From assembly GCA_029945375.1 (NCBI GenBank), contig CM057060.1, positions 1,674,001-1,738,000 of the forward strand: DNA of 64,000 nucleotides, in the 5' to 3' direction. This DNA comes from Agaricus subrufescens. Its lineage: Eukaryota; Basidiomycota; Agaricomycetes; Agaricales; Agaricaceae. Under the pieces are notes generated by a model. The model worked only from the letters and a program-made list of their open reading frames with translations, was not told the DNA's origin and ran no database searches. The position numbers were made by a program, and so were the translations under genes. Below, in pieces: positions 24,712 through 37,491 of the stretch; the stretch's first letter is position 1, and each line of letters begins with the position of its first letter.

Positions 24712-27227
24712 TTAATTTTCATTTTTGTGTGCAGGATCGCTTGGGTCCGGATAAAGCTGTAGGTATAAGGCTCAGACGATGATTTTAAATAGCACGAAGG
24801 AGGATCATACCTTGCCCGGATTCAAGAGATTGAGAGGGTCAACCGCCTGTTTAATAGTTCTCATTAATTCGACGGTGCCTTCACCAAGTTCTTCAACAAG
24901 ATACTCCTTTTTGCCAACACCAACGCCATGCTCTCCGGTGCCTGCCCACGGTACCACGATCAGTCAGAGTGATAGGATGAACAAGAGACAGTACAAACAT
25001 GTTCCATCTAGCCTGAGCGCGCGTTGCACAAGCCGGTGAACTGCCTCGCTAGCTTCCTCCAATTGACCCTCACGGAAAAGAACCAATGCGTGGAAGTTTC
25101 CGTCGCCGACATGACCGACAATTGTACTATCGAGTTTCGTTTTGGCCAGATCTTCCTTCGTTTCATAAACCAGTTGAGGGAGCTTGGACACGGGCACGCT
25201 ATAGAGCGTGAGCAAGTTTCAAATATCAAGGCCGAAATAACCATAAGCTGGGGTAAACATAGATAGACCTATTATCACGTACCAAACATCGGTGGTCCAG
25301 CAGCGAGTATCAGGATAAGCGGCGAGACTAGACATAAGGGCATATTTACGATTTTGCCAGAGTTCGTCAGCCTCTTCTTGAGTTGCGGCAAATTTGAAGT
25401 TCGTGCTTCCGTGTTTTTTGACGATAGCTTGGATTGTTTTGGAAGTGGAGGAGATACACGCTGGATCACCTTGTATTTTGAAAAAGAGTGTGTCTGAAAC
25501 AGGGTAGGGCCGGTCCACTAGCCCCCCTTTATTAATAGCATCCATCACTTGAATAGAAGAGCAGTGAGACAAAATATAGAGTTAGCTGCAGAAATTTGAC
25601 TGACTATTATTGTCCAGAAGTTCGATACATTCTGTTTTGGTTGAATCTTAGTTCTGAGTTTAAGGAATGGCGATGGGGCCTTACGAATATGGGGACCATG
25701 TGGCGAGTTGAGTATTTCCTGGACAGCGTCGACAGCGACCTCGACATTGGGAAACTGTGCCAAAGCTACTTTGGTTGGCAACCGCGGGGCTAACCTGAGA
25801 GTCACTGCATTATCGAGATCAGCTTCCGTGAAAGTTTGTAAATATTAGCCTTAGATATAACATACCTTCTGTAATAATGCCCAAAGTACCTTCCGCTCCA
25901 ATGAAAAGTTTTGTCATGTCGAAGCCCGCGGCAGACTTTCTTGCCCGTCGCCTCGTCTTGACTACTTGTCCATTAGGCAGAACGGCCGTCTAGCATATAT
26001 GAAACTAAGAAATAGCAACCTCGCTGAGACTATAAGTGCACGTACAACGTTAAGGAACCACTCGGCTCGTGCGGTTCCGTATCTGACGGCGTTGGCTAAA
26101 TGCAATTAGACTCGGGACGGTTTCTCCGGGAAATAAACTTACTTCCGCTACAGCCTGTGCCGATCATTCCTCCAATAGTCTGAGCGAAAACTCAATAACT
26201 AAAATGTCGTACTTGAAAAGATTTGACATACAGCACCAGGTCCAGGATCCAACTGACTTGGTCGTGAGTATGAGGCCAAACTCCAGAAGATATTACATAC
26301 AGGAAAAAACAAAGGTATTCCATCCGATTTCAGAGTTTGATTGATGTCTTCCCATCTTGCTCCGGGTTGGCAGACGAGATCGGAGTCAGCCACTAGCAGA
26401 TATCCTGGCATTCAGCTATCATTATTATAGGGGTCGGGCGGGAGCTAACCGTTGATCTGTAAAATCTTGTCCATTCCAGACATGTCCAAACATATACTTC
26501 CAGTCGGGTACTAAATATCAACGAGTAAGACATTTAGAGTCATTAAGCTTTTGTGAGCGACGGACCCCTGAGAAATGGCCTTCTAGACTAGTAGCACCAC
26601 TGTAAGCAACTATAGGTACTCGATACTTGCGTGCGATGTTGACAATGTTGACCACATCTTCTGTAGAAGAAGGACGAACCTGCGGGGCATGAAGACTATC
26701 TGAGAGATATTTATGAATCTGGATTACGAACGATGATAGCATGGGCAGCAGCAGGATGGTAGGAATTTTCAGATGAACCATATGTCTTCAATGCCTCAGG
26801 GTCGGTTGCTATCTGACCAGGTTTGGAGAAAACACTTTTGAGGTCAAGCATAGCCAGATCGAGCTCTTTCGGTGATGCATAATGATTTCCTTGAGTAGGG
26901 TTCGATTCTTTTTTGACCTGTGCAATTCAACGATGCGAGAAAGTACTTTTATAAACTTTGAATACCTACGCGTGAGTAAACCAGTGATCCTGACAAGCCG
27001 ACGGCGGCTAAGGCAGCGATAAATGTCGTTCGCAAGAAGACGCGGGAGCGTGGGGAACCAGTAGATTGAGTCGACGATGGTGAAAGCCGCGAGGAAGTCG
27101 GTGAAGACTTGGAAGGATCGGTAGCATACCGACGGCTAATTGCCATATGGGGTCTTCTGAGGACATTTCGGACTAACAAGCTGCGGGTGGCCGAGAGGAG
27201 GCCGGGAGTGGTGAAAGGCGAAAACAT
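24712..27227 (-). CDS. DLD1: Mitochondrial D-lactate dehydrogenase (cytochrome), FAD-linked
   Basis: This flavoenzyme oxidises D-lactate to pyruvate and passes electrons to cytochrome c at the inner mitochondrial membrane. The ATG at 27227 gives MFSPFTTPGLLSATRSLLVR, a typical arginine-rich presequence, followed by a probable membrane helix (FIAALAAVGLSGSLVYS). The FAD-binding PCMH domain shows VRPSSTEDVVNIVNIARKYR, VPIVAYSGATSLEGHFSG and GGMIGTGCSG. Later exons read RKSAAGFDMTKLFIGAEGTL, VTLRLAPRLPTKVALAQFPN and AYPDTRCWTTDVW. VGHVGDGNFHALVLF carries the conserved catalytic-histidine region, and GTGEHGVGVGKKEYL is the family hallmark. It ends at 24712 after LLNPGK and LYPDPSDPAHK. More than ten introns were followed. 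It is convergent with NOT4 (89 bp between stops) and divergent from EAF1 (116-bp spacer). Confidence 0.9.
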
Positions 27228-27343
27228 AGGCGATAAATACAGTCCCGGGCATGGAAAGACAAGCGAGCTCGCCAAACAGACGCACACAACACAACTCTGC
27301 AATCGCCTCCAACGTCTGTCACCTTTCCGCGTTCCCTCGGCCC
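27228..27343. promoter_or_regulatory. 116-bp divergent spacer between DLD1 and EAF1
   Basis: The spacer separates ATGs at 27227 (minus) and 27344 (plus). It has no TATA box. A pyrimidine-rich stretch (CGTCTGTCACCTTTCCGC) lies just before the EAF1 start. The shared promoter is inferred from position. Confidence 0.45.
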
Positions 27344-30300
27344 ATGTCACTCGCCTCCGCTGAAACTCTGGTAGAACAACGCGTGGCACAGCTAGAGCGA
27401 GTCCTCATCATCGTTTCTGGAATGCATTTATTGACCCATTCAATGTAGAGCTATCTCAATCCGGCGTAATGAACTGCTCCGCCAGATGTACCATATGATG
27501 CGGAGGCGTAATAATGCTGGCACCGTGTCCGATCTCGATGAGGCTGATGACAGCGAGCTACAATCTTTTTTGCAACGGTTTGACATTGGAAAAGAGTGCG
27601 TGCTCACCAGGTTTATATACCGGACTGTCTCTGAATATCCTTAGCCTTGACACGGGGAGCATCACCAACTTGAACGAGACTGATCTCTTTCTCCGGAATC
27701 AATTACAACCTTCAAGTTCGCCACGAACACCCTCTCCGACTCTTGATAGGTCTACGCGTCGCGCCACAAGGAGCCAAAGTCGTTTCACAAGCACACCGAA
27801 ATCACCTTCTCCCTCTCTTTCGAAACAAGCGGCTACATCTCCCCTCTCCACCCTTAAAATTAAATCACCTGTAGAACAAGAACTTAATTCGGATGTGCAA
27901 CTTGGACTTAGCCGAGTCAAAGGTTCAAGTAGCTCGCCTCTGTCAGATGATGAAGTACGTCATATCCTCTTTTAGTTCTTGAGTGATACCAAATTCTTAT
28001 GTGAACAGAAACAGGAAGGGGATACACTTGTGAAGACAGAAGACCCTCCATCAGCTCACCCATCCACCCCACCCCTCGTCCTACCGGAGGTTACAGAGGA
28101 GGCAGAAAGTACTATAATTGAGGCTGATCAGGAAAGAGACACTACAAAGGCTGACGAGGATACTACTATGGAAGTGTCAACAACTATCCAGCCACCTCCT
28201 GTTGAATCTATACATCCAGAAATCCCCGAAAAGCTAGCCGAGGATTCCGATGCAGACATGGAGAATGTAGAAGATGCAATGGAGGCAGGATCGGAGGAGG
28301 AGGTCAGTCGAACAGTTGATAGGCCCTCTGTTCCTCCCCTACGCTCAATATCATCACCGCCATCAAAAGAACCGATCAAGTCCTCAATCCCTTTCATGCA
28401 CCTTGGACCCTCATCCCCTTTACCAACAACTCCAGCTCCACGTCCCCCTGTCATCATTCTGGCTCAAGAGCACCCTACTGCAGATCCTATGACCTTCACC
28501 TTTGAGGGAAACCTTTCCTTTAATCCTGATCAATCCAAAGTTTTGCCTTCCACCCTTACTCGGCAACATCATTATAATCCCGATTATACTTTACCCTCGC
28601 TTAAAGTCTTACCGTCTGAATTCAATCGCAAAGTCAAGACAAAATTAAGAAGAAGAGAAAAAGACAAGGAAAGGGATAAAGAAAATAGGGACTACATTAA
28701 GAAAGATGATTGGTTCCCTATGGGCATAAACAAGTGGGCCGCCACACTCAATGCTAACCCAGTCTGGAAACGTGTCTCGCGCCCGACAAAATGCTTAAGT
28801 TCCCGGGAATGGGGGGTATGTATATCCTTGTTCTTCTATGCCTGTCATTGAAACGGTGGCCAGGTTGCAATAACCGAGCTTAAGCTAATAAGGACATTCG
28901 ATCGCATTGAATCACTCAAAGACAGTGGTCGGTGGAGTTTCAGGCAACCTAAGAAACAACGAGGGGTGGGAGGGTTGGTGAAGACACATTGGGACTATCT
29001 TATGGATGAAATGGTGAGTTCTGTCTGAAATCAACATTCGGTATTTGAATCGCAGATTCTGGTAGAAATGGATGCGAATTGATTTTAGGGAAGAGCGGCG
29101 ATGGAAAATGGCACTAGCGCATGCGTTAGCTACCGCGGTTATGGAGTGGCACGCAGCTGGTTCCTTAGAGGAACGTGTTTTGCGAGGTATTTGCGTTTTG
29201 TGGACGCCCTCGCACGTCGAGGTAGATAAACAAGATCAGGACGCACAGGATAATGAGGAAATCCATGAGACAGTGGTTCCTCAAGATCCACAACCTGCCG
29301 GCAATAGTGCAGGCGCGCTGCTCGGGGTCGATTTGGGGTTTGATACAGAGGAAGTCGACCCACCGAGCGTTGTCGACGTTCTGCAGCCTCAGGCAATGCT
29401 GGAAGATGCTCTCGAGGCACCTTCCCAAGGTGAATCGCAAACGGATCAAGAAGTGTCGATTAAACCTAAGACGGAGGAAATTGATGATACATTTGTGCTG
29501 CAGGGAGCGGACGAGCTCATAAATCAGTCAGCGGCCAGTGCGGAGGAAAAGGACATCAAGGGTAACATCACCGGTCTCAAATCAAGCTCTCGTAACCCTA
29601 TCTTGGGAGCGAAAGCGGACTCAAATTCCAGCTCCAACAATGGTGACAGTGATACTCCCGCGACTTCAACAAGATCGTCTTTAAGACAATTATATACGCC
29701 ATTGAGAGAACGTCTCATGGAATCCGAGATCGACCAGCTCTTCCTTGATCTAGATGACTTCCACATCTCTCCACCTGGTGCAAACCAGGACGATTCCAAT
29801 GAACTCGGCCTTCCACCCGCTGATTTATCTACTATTTTCCCGGAGCTTCAAACCCTTAGCCTCTCTGACGTTGTTACCCCTTCAATACCCTTTTCGGAAG
29901 GCAGGAAAAAGGCAGAGAAGCGTTTTGACCGGGATGACCCCGGCAAACGTACGGAGGACACAACATACACGAAGCTTTTCCCTATCGGCCAGTTCATGCA
30001 CACAAAACCTACGCTTATCGGCCCATTACAGCCATCCAAGAACTGGAAAGATGGGAAATGGCTGCCATTGGATGAACCTCCGATACATGTAGATTATGAT
30101 GGTCCAACGCGACCACCGGAAAACTATATGAGTGGTAGGAAACACCTGATCAGATAGTAGAACGGTCACGCTGACCTGAAAGCTAGAAATCTTTGACAAC
30201 AGGCTGAGCAATTCAACTGTCCTAGCCCAACAGCAACTCATGCTTGCGGCCGCACGGGAACGAGACAGAGACCGAAAACGAACAACGGAACAACAATGGA

Positions 30301-31884
30301 GTCTCAATGATGACACATTATTGAAATGCCTCATTGATCGATTCCCTTATAATTGGCAACTAATCTCGGAGAGTTTCAATGCAACTCGGGTCACCGCCCC
30401 CACGGACAAGCGGACAGCTCGAGATTGTTTCGAGCGATGGAGAGAGAAATGGGCACCAGAGGGTCGTAGACATCCAGAGGCCCCATCTCAAGCGGCGGCT
30501 GCACCCACAGCAGAGGAAAGCACGACAACATCTACTTCACCGATGACTACTCGGGGTGTCAAACGGATGGCTTCGAGCATGGCAGGGAACACTATCGTCA
30601 ATGCGGGTGGTAGTGAACCAAAGAAACGCAGAAGGCATATTCTACTACAAGAGACGATCCGAAAATCTGTCAAGAAGAAGGCAGAATTTCAGCAGAAAAT
30701 GCTCAGTATGTCGTTTTCATCGTCTTCGACTTGGATTGACGAGGGTGTTTGCAGGCAATCAAAGGAAGCCATCTTCTGTCCATGATACGCACGTGCCCTT
30801 CAATTCCATGAGACATTATTCACCTGCAGAGCTGAGTCGCATGAAGGCCGATAAGGATACGAAAGCTACGCAAGAGGTTCAATTACGCAGGCGACAGGAA
30901 GAAGTAGCGAGGGCTAATATACAAGCCAGGCTGACCCCTGTTGGTGTACATTCTCTCTTTGCGTTGGTATACTGACTCTATCGGTGTGAACTAGGCCCAA
31001 CAACAAACCCTAGTGCAGCAGCAGCAACAATTACAGCAACAGTTGCTCCAGCAGCAGCAGCAACAGAATCAGCAACAGAATCAGCCACCGCAACAGCCAG
31101 GAACGCCAGCGCAAGGACAGCAACAGCTTTCGCAATCCGGCCAACAGACTCCACAATCTGCCTCCACACCGACCCAATCCACAACTAATACCCAATCTAC
31201 AACTCCACAGGCGTCACAATCTGCACAAGTAGCAAACATTGCACAGCGTACGCAAAATACGCTGTTAAGCAACCAAACGACGGGTAATTTTCGAGGGCAA
31301 ATAAACATATCGCGAATCAACTCACCGAACATTGCCGCAGGAGTGCAAAGGCTGACGGCTCAACAACTGCTTCAACTTCAACAAGCGCGCCCTGGGAGCC
31401 AGCCTGCCCAGGCCAGTCAAGGAACTCATCAATTGGGACAACAGGGACATATCATCATGCCATCGCTGAACGGGAATGGAACGACATTGAATAGCGCTCA
31501 TCTCACGACATCGTTTGTCAATCGCGACTCAACGTCTTCACCCGCCCATCTGTCTCCGCCTCGGAAATCAGCGACTCCGACAAATGTCAATTCGCCCCGT
31601 ATCACAGCAGATCAGGTTCAACATGGGCAGGTCCAACTCGGTCTGGTGCCCAACAATCAAGTGACTGGGAACACGATGGTCCGGCCGCCAAGTAACTTGA
31701 GTTATCTTCCTAACCTTCCTAACCTTACTGCCGATCAAATCAATGCACTACGCTTGCAACTCATGGTATGTTCTATCTCTGTAGACTTTGCACTTGTTCT
31801 TACTAAAGCTTATACCAGCAGCAGCAACAACAACAGCAGCAGCAGCAGCAGGGAAATGCGCAGCAGGATGGCTCCACTCAATGA
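27344..31884 (+). CDS. EAF1: EAF1/VID21-like HSA-SANT scaffold of the NuA4 histone acetyltransferase
   Basis: Eaf1/Vid21 is the nuclear platform on which NuA4 assembles. The ATG at 27344 gives MSLASAETLVEQRVAQLE, joined by what looks like a 52-nt GC-AG intron to AISIRRNELLRQMYHMMRRR. An acidic, Ser/Pro-rich region follows. The HSA domain is near 28.9-29.2 kb: SREWG, ITELKLIRTFDRIESLKDSG, then KTHWDYLMDEM, DFREERRWKMALAHALATAV and MEWHAAGSLEERVLRG. The SANT/Myb domain is at about 30.29-30.46 kb (WSLNDDTLLKCLIDRFPYNW, RTARDCFERWREKWAPEG). The C-terminal third is very Gln-rich (31010-31100), and a last short exon is again poly-Gln, ending NAQQDGSTQ at 31884. The domain order fits Eaf1. A SWR1-related HSA protein is less likely because no Snf2 ATPase is present. 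Confidence 0.85.
31010..31100 (+). repeat. CAG/CAA repeat encoding poly-glutamine in EAF1
   Basis: An imperfect run of CAG and CAA codons encodes clustered glutamines; a second shorter run lies at about 31819-31855, after an intron. Mixed codons make this a stable poly-Q tract rather than a pure microsatellite. Poly-Q tails are common in Eaf1/p400-type proteins. Confidence 0.8.
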
Positions 31885-32558
31885 GGAGTTGTGGTACTTG
31901 GCCAGCTAGGACTGGTAATTAGTAGAGAATATTCTATTCACTTGCCATCGGCAGTCACCAGACACCTGCTGTCATCCCGCTCATCACCCCGCATCACATA
32001 TCACTGTGGTTACGTATAACTGTCTAGCGTTCGAATAGTATTCAACTAGTATTTTCACTAGCGCACTCAGCGCTACAGCTGGTATTTTGCCAGGCTCCGC
32101 GTGAGTGTACCATCATGGCGTGGAGCGCGACGGGCGACAGTGACCGCATATTTTTTTATATAAAAATCTTATAAAAAGCCAAGAGGACTTCGAAGACGAA
32201 CCGGAAGGGTGGACACAACTAAAGAACCCCACACATATGCCGGGCTGTGCAAATGAGGGGATGCCATGCCGGTGCCCAGCCGATCGGCGATGACAGGCCA
32301 GACACGGGCAGTGACGGCGTCACGCGAAGCAGTCAGTAGTTGCCAACGGCATGGCAGAAAGTTCGCACTTGGCTTCCTCCATTTTTGTCCCCACTATCTT
32401 TCTTCGTCCGTCCGTTTCCCTTCCTTCCTTTTGCTTAATTACTCAGTGCGTCTATGTCTCAACATGCGGATTCCTTACTCCTTTTCCGCGTTTAGGCGTT
32501 TTTAATTAATTGTACTGATTCCTCATTATTATACGCAGTTCACTGGTGATTGGCTGTC
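31885..32558 (+). promoter_or_regulatory. EAF1-GH5 intergenic region with GH5 promoter elements
   Basis: This 674-bp region contains two TATA-like boxes (TATATAAAA near 32157 and TATAAAAAG near 32170). About 220 bp later there is a strong pyrimidine tract with repeated CCTTCC and CCGTCC units (32390-32440). TATA then CT tract then leader is the usual layout of a strongly expressed fungal gene. The long gap from TATA to the ATG at 32559 suggests a long leader, possibly with an intron. No coding sequence is supported here. Confidence 0.5.
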
Positions 32559-35329
32559 ATGTCCAACGACCCATCCCGGAACATGGGGTATGATCCTCTG
32601 CCACTTACTGGCGAGGAGTCCCGCAGCAATGCTCTCTACAACGCCCCTCCATCACCAGACCCCTTCCTTTCCAATTTCCAAACCCCTGAAATGCGCGCCC
32701 ATGACTTCAACAGTTCGGAGACAGCTCTTCCGCCTGGCGCAGCTCCTCGTTTTCTGGGCCCCGCATTGTACGAGGACTCCGCAGTTCGGCCCCGCGATTC
32801 GTTCGCATCCTCATCTTTCCAGGTCCCTGGTAGTCAACCTGCCTCCGTATACAGTTCCTCTGTATACGCTTTGAATGAACAAAACCCTCGTTACGACGGC
32901 AGGTACCGCGACGACCCGAACGATACCGTAGAAAACAGTGACCCAAACGCTGTGCTTATGTCGCCCATGGGACGTTCGAAAATGCTCGAGGAGAAGCGGA
33001 CAGTCTATGCCGCCCCGGCGGCAAAATCACGCAAAAAATTGATTATTCTAGCTGCGATTGCAGGACTCGTCATTATCATTCTGGCCGTTATGATTCCTAT
33101 CTATTTCACCCTGATTCGACCAAAGTCTAGGACTGAACCCAGTCAGGATCATGACAACAACGGTGATAAACCAACACAAGACAACCCCAACAAACCCCAG
33201 AACCGTATTGTAACAGGTGGTGACGGTAGTGAGATTACTATGGAGGACGGTACTAAATTTACCTATCGCAACTCTTTCGGTGGCTACTGGTACTATGACG
33301 AGCAAGATCCATTCAATAATGGTGCTCGCCCACAATCATGGTCTCCCGCACTCAATGAGACTTTCCATTATGGAACCGATAAGATAAGAGGGTAAGTTCA
33401 GCCTATAGTCTATTGGCAGTCCGTTTATAGTTCATTTAAGTGTCAACCTTGGTGGCTGGCTTCTCCCAGAGCCCGTACGTATTGATTTATCCCCTCTTCC
33501 TCCACATTACTAATCTTTCTTTACTTAGTTCATGTCAGTATGAAATTGTTCACGAAATGAAGTTTGTATTTGACTAACAATTCTGAAGTGTACCTGGCCT
33601 TTTCCAGAAGTATTACAAGACTTCCCATCCTGTCGACGAATGGACGCTGTCACAAGCTATGCGTGCAGATACAGCTAATGGCGGTATAAACCAACTAGAA
33701 GATCACTATAAGACTTTTATTGTTGAGTGCCTTTTTCCCGGTCTTTTCCTGCACATCTTTGACCGTATAACAGACTGAAAAGGACTTTGCTGAGATTGCT
33801 GGAGCTGGTCTAAATTATGTTCGGATACCTATTGGTTATTGGGCAGTTGAGACGCGCGATGATGAGCCTTTCTTGGCCCATGTATCTTGGCAGTAAGTTT
33901 TCCATACCTAAACGGAGGACAAGTCATTCAACAGCTCTAGGTATTTTCTGAAAGCCATCAAATGGGCACGTAAGTATGGCCTTCGCATTAATATTGATCT
34001 ACACGCACTGCCTGGTAGTCAGAATGGCTGGAATCATTCTGGTCGTTTGGGTACCATTGGATTCCTGAATGGTCCCATGGGTTTCGCAAATGCACAACGA
34101 TCTCTGGATATCATACGTGTCATAGCCGAATTCATTTCTCAGCCTCAATATCGGGACGTGGTTTCAATGTTTGGATTCATTAACGAGCCTCAAGCCCCTA
34201 CTTTTGGGCAAGATCCTCTTTCTAGCTTGTGAGTTAATTGGGATGCAGCTGATTCGGTTATTCAAATTTAATTATCATAGTTATCTGCAAGCTTATCAAG
34301 TGATCCGTAATGCAGGAGGAGCTGGCGAAGGGCAGGGTCCATTCGCCGCTATCCATGACGGTTTTCTACCTCGTGATCAGTGGGCGGGTTCCTTTCCCAA
34401 CGCAGACCGTATGGCGCTCGACTCCCATCCTTACCTATGTTTTGGCTCTCAATCAAGCTCCCCAATGTCAACCTACGCAAACACTCCGTGTAGCGCTTGG
34501 GGTAGTGCCGTGAATAGCTCGATGGCGAGCTTCGGTTTGTCAGTGGCCGGAGAGTTTAGCAATGCTGTGACTGATTGTGGACTCTGGCTCAATGGTGTCG
34601 ATTTGGGAACCCGTTATGAAGGTACCTACGCCGGTAATCCGCCGAAGGTTGGCGATTGTTCTATCTGGACAGATTGGACAAAGTATGATGATGGCATGAA
34701 GAGCGATATCAAAAACTTTGCTCTTGCAAGTATGGATGCACTTCAGGTAATTATTAATGCCTATAGCTCGAGTGGTACATTCTGACGATGAGACACATCA
34801 GGACTACTTTTTCTGGACTTGGAAAATAGGAAACTCCACTGATAGCGGAAGGGTCGAGTGCCCCGCTTGGTCATATCAACTGGGCTTGGAACAAGGATGG
34901 ATGCCGACCGACCCTCGTGAAGCCGCTGGTACATGTGGCAATAGCAGTCCTTGGCAACCACCCCTGAAGGCCTGGCAAACTGGAGGCGCTGGCGCCGGGA
35001 ACATCCCAGCTACAGTATCAGACGCTTTCCCTTGGCCACCGGCTACGTTGAGCAACGCTGGAGCAGTTAGCCTTCTTCCATCTTACACCCAAACTAATCC
35101 TATACCAACGCTACCGGCTCCTACACTGACACCGCCCAGTGGCTCAACCGCGACCCCAACTGTTAATGTAGGCAACGGCTGGAATAATCCCTCCGATACC
35201 GCCGGTATAGCGGCAGAAATCTCGGGATGCTCGTACCTCGACCCTTGGGTTAACCCCACTGTAGCTCCCCCTCCACCGTGCTCTGGAGGCTCTGCAGCTC
35301 AGCCTGTTGTTACACCACCCCCTGTATGA
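32559..35329 (+). CDS. Membrane-anchored GH5 exo-beta-glucanase (cell-wall glucan hydrolase)
   Basis: This is a type II membrane glucanase of the GH5 exo-beta-1,3/1,6-glucanase group, acting on wall beta-glucan. The ATG at 32559 starts a cytosolic Pro/Ser-rich tail of about 158 residues. A membrane helix follows at residues about 161-185 ([20 protein letters not shown]). The catalytic domain begins near [11 protein letters not shown] and shows [35 protein letters not shown], the proposed acid/base Glu in FINEP and the nucleophile Glu in [13 protein letters not shown]. The remaining blocks ([39 protein letters not shown]) match the C-terminal part of the family. A Pro/Thr-rich C-terminal extension ends at 35329. 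About six introns interrupt it. Both catalytic residues are present, so it should be active. Exact linkage specificity is uncertain. Confidence 0.9.
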
Positions 35330-35729
35330 GAGAGCTCATGACTACGACCCGATGCTTGTCAACTATCTATCTTTAAACCGACATCAACGCTACATGAACA
35401 TTCAATGGACTAGTAATATACACATATTCGCCCTTTTAACCTGCCTGGACCCTTGTATACTCACCGCAGCTTTCGTAATACAGCTAAGAGAATATGAACG
35501 GTTTTACAACCTCCCATTCTACAAGGCTTCATGGATCATTGCGAGTATTGTACCCATTATAAATATATAAGTTAGATAATTAGATCTATATCCAGATATT
35601 CAGAAGTGAGCGCGGGCGAACTGGTCACAACTTGATTTTCGAATTAACCAAGCCATTGTAGATGGTTTGTTTTATTTTGTCCCTTAAATGGTAATCACAT
35701 AATACAAAGTAAATATCCATCATCATGTC
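35330..35729. other. Convergent intergenic region between the GH5 and NmrA-like genes
   Basis: This is 400 bp of AT-rich sequence between two stop codons, expected to hold both 3' untranslated regions. I see no repeat or reading frame worth reporting. Confidence 0.5.
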
Positions 35730-36856
35730 TTACACATTGTCAGCCGTCTTTGAAGCCGCTTCTGCTTTCAATCTGGGAACAAGATCTCTGACCAAGTTAC
35801 TATCCTTTAACCACTGTCGATAGGTCTTTGCTTGAGGATATATGGAGAAAGTCTGCTCTTTGTCCTGTCCCGCATGTCATTTTAGGAAAGCTCAGAAGAG
35901 GATAAGAGAAGACTCACACGAACTCCGCTGTTCGGACCGGCACGGATAACATATTCCCAAGATAGGTACATCAATTCGGCAGCAGGATGGTCAGCATGTC
36001 GTGAGGCTTCAAATTGTTCCTTGGTCAACTCGAGAGCCAACGAAGCCTTTTCTCCTGTCATCTCACTGAACTGATCTACGATGTCGCGAAGGCTGATGAA
36101 ATCTGCAACGATCTTGATACGTTTTCCTGGTGATTGGCTCAATAATGACGACACACTGGCACCGGAAATCTCTCTTACCAGCATACTTGTTTGGCTCCCG
36201 GAATGCCGGAACTACCCAAGCACCATGATCGGCAACACTGTAGGCGAAGATGGGGATATCTGGAAGGAAACCAACAGACCAATGGAACCCCCGCTCTTCA
36301 TTGTAATGCGGCGCGAAGAAATTCGTCCAGAAGTTCTCATAATACATAGGAATGTGGACGAAAGTATACGGGATTCCAGACTCGATTACTCGGTCTTCGA
36401 TCAAGGCCTTTGAAGTCCAACTGACGGCCTGACATTGACCATCTCGGCCCTCCACGGTGGACAAGACGATATGTTTTACATCAACAATCTTCGCGGCCTC
36501 GACTATGTTTTTGCCGTGAAGTTGCTCCACTTCGTAGCCATGCTCGTAAAATGATGTCACGGCGTAGAGTCCCCAAGCTCCAGCAAAAGCCTTCGTTGTC
36601 TCTTCAAGCGAGCTCAAATCGGCCTTGACGACTTCAACACCCCGAGCCGCAAGAGCGAGTGAGGCTGGCGAGCTGGGGTTTCTTGTGACTCCGCGTACTT
36701 TGAAGGTATCTTTTGCCTCTTTGAGGAGGAAGTCAACAACGGAACCACCTTGCCTATACGAATTATCGAGTCCACGTCCTTCAGCAGTGAAGAAGCGGAA
36801 TAAGTCCTTGCAACTTACTGGCCAGTCGCACCAGTGACCACAATCAGTTTGGACAT
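35730..36856 (-). CDS. NmrA-like family NAD(P)-binding protein (atypical SDR)
   Basis: NmrA-like proteins are Rossmann-fold relatives of short-chain dehydrogenases that often sense NADP rather than catalyse; the original NmrA regulates nitrogen genes. The ATG at 36856 gives MSKLIVVTGATGQ, and an intron near 36815-36754 joins it to GGSVVDFLLKEAKDTFKVRG, so the glycine-rich dinucleotide motif spans a splice junction. Other features are VRGVTRNPSSPASLALAARG, VEVVKADLSSLEETTKAFAG, HIVLSTVEGRDGQ and the NmrA-type IPYTFVHIPMYYENFWTNFF. After another intron the C-terminal half reads KRIKIVADFISLRDIVDQFS, and it ends KAEAASKTADNV at 35730. The usual SDR Tyr-x-x-x-Lys motif is not evident, which fits a sensor role. 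It is divergent from the DUF6533 gene. Confidence 0.85.
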
Positions 36857-37491
36857 GAATGCGATAAGTGTGAACGTATATGGATCGGAACCAGGATGCC
36901 CTCCAACAAGTCTCCAAAGCCTTTTTATCATCTTTTATCACCCACAACATAATCGGGTATATCTCACGGCTCATGTCAGCTCGCTAAACTCTCGTTGATT
37001 GAAATAACTTCTAGTTTAGAAGTCACCGGCCTGTTGAGTTATTTGGATCGCTTCCGTTGACATTCACGTGAAAATCGATAGAGATGAATACCGCAGAGAT
37101 ACCGATGGGAAAAGGGTTCAGCCCGGAACTTCTTGTCATAATCTATTGACAGAGGCCGGCCATCCTTAACCGGTAGGTACTTAGACTACACTTTTACGTT
37201 ACATGTCACCGCACAGCAATAAATACAGTCGGTAAGCCTCTCGCTACAGCATCGCAAGGTAATCAAAGTTGATTATTTCTGATTTTAGAGATGTTTGTCA
37301 ACTTCAAATTTTGCCTTTTCGCGATGTAGTAGAAACCGGCGAAAGCACCAAAGCGAGCAGAAAATTGCAACAGCGTGATGGTGACCCCGAACCCCGAATA
37401 GCATTGTTCTCACCGTCCCGAGCGTCCCTGCATGCTGCGGCCGAAGAGAGGTTTTACTTGGTTTACCTTAGCTTTGCCTCGCTTCCCTCAC
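36857..37491. promoter_or_regulatory. Divergent spacer between the NmrA-like and DUF6533 genes, with an E-box
   Basis: This 635-bp spacer must hold both promoters. It contains the palindrome TCACGTGA (37064-37071), including a CACGTG E-box, about 210 bp upstream of the NmrA-like ATG. Such sites bind bHLH factors of the Cbf1/Pho4/SREBP group. No TATA box is clear. Short frames inside look non-coding. Confidence 0.4.

Noticed and set aside
16981..36856. Idea of a secondary-metabolite cluster including the LOG-type and NmrA-like genes
   Set aside because: No polyketide synthase, peptide synthetase, terpene synthase or tailoring P450 is present; the neighbours are housekeeping genes.
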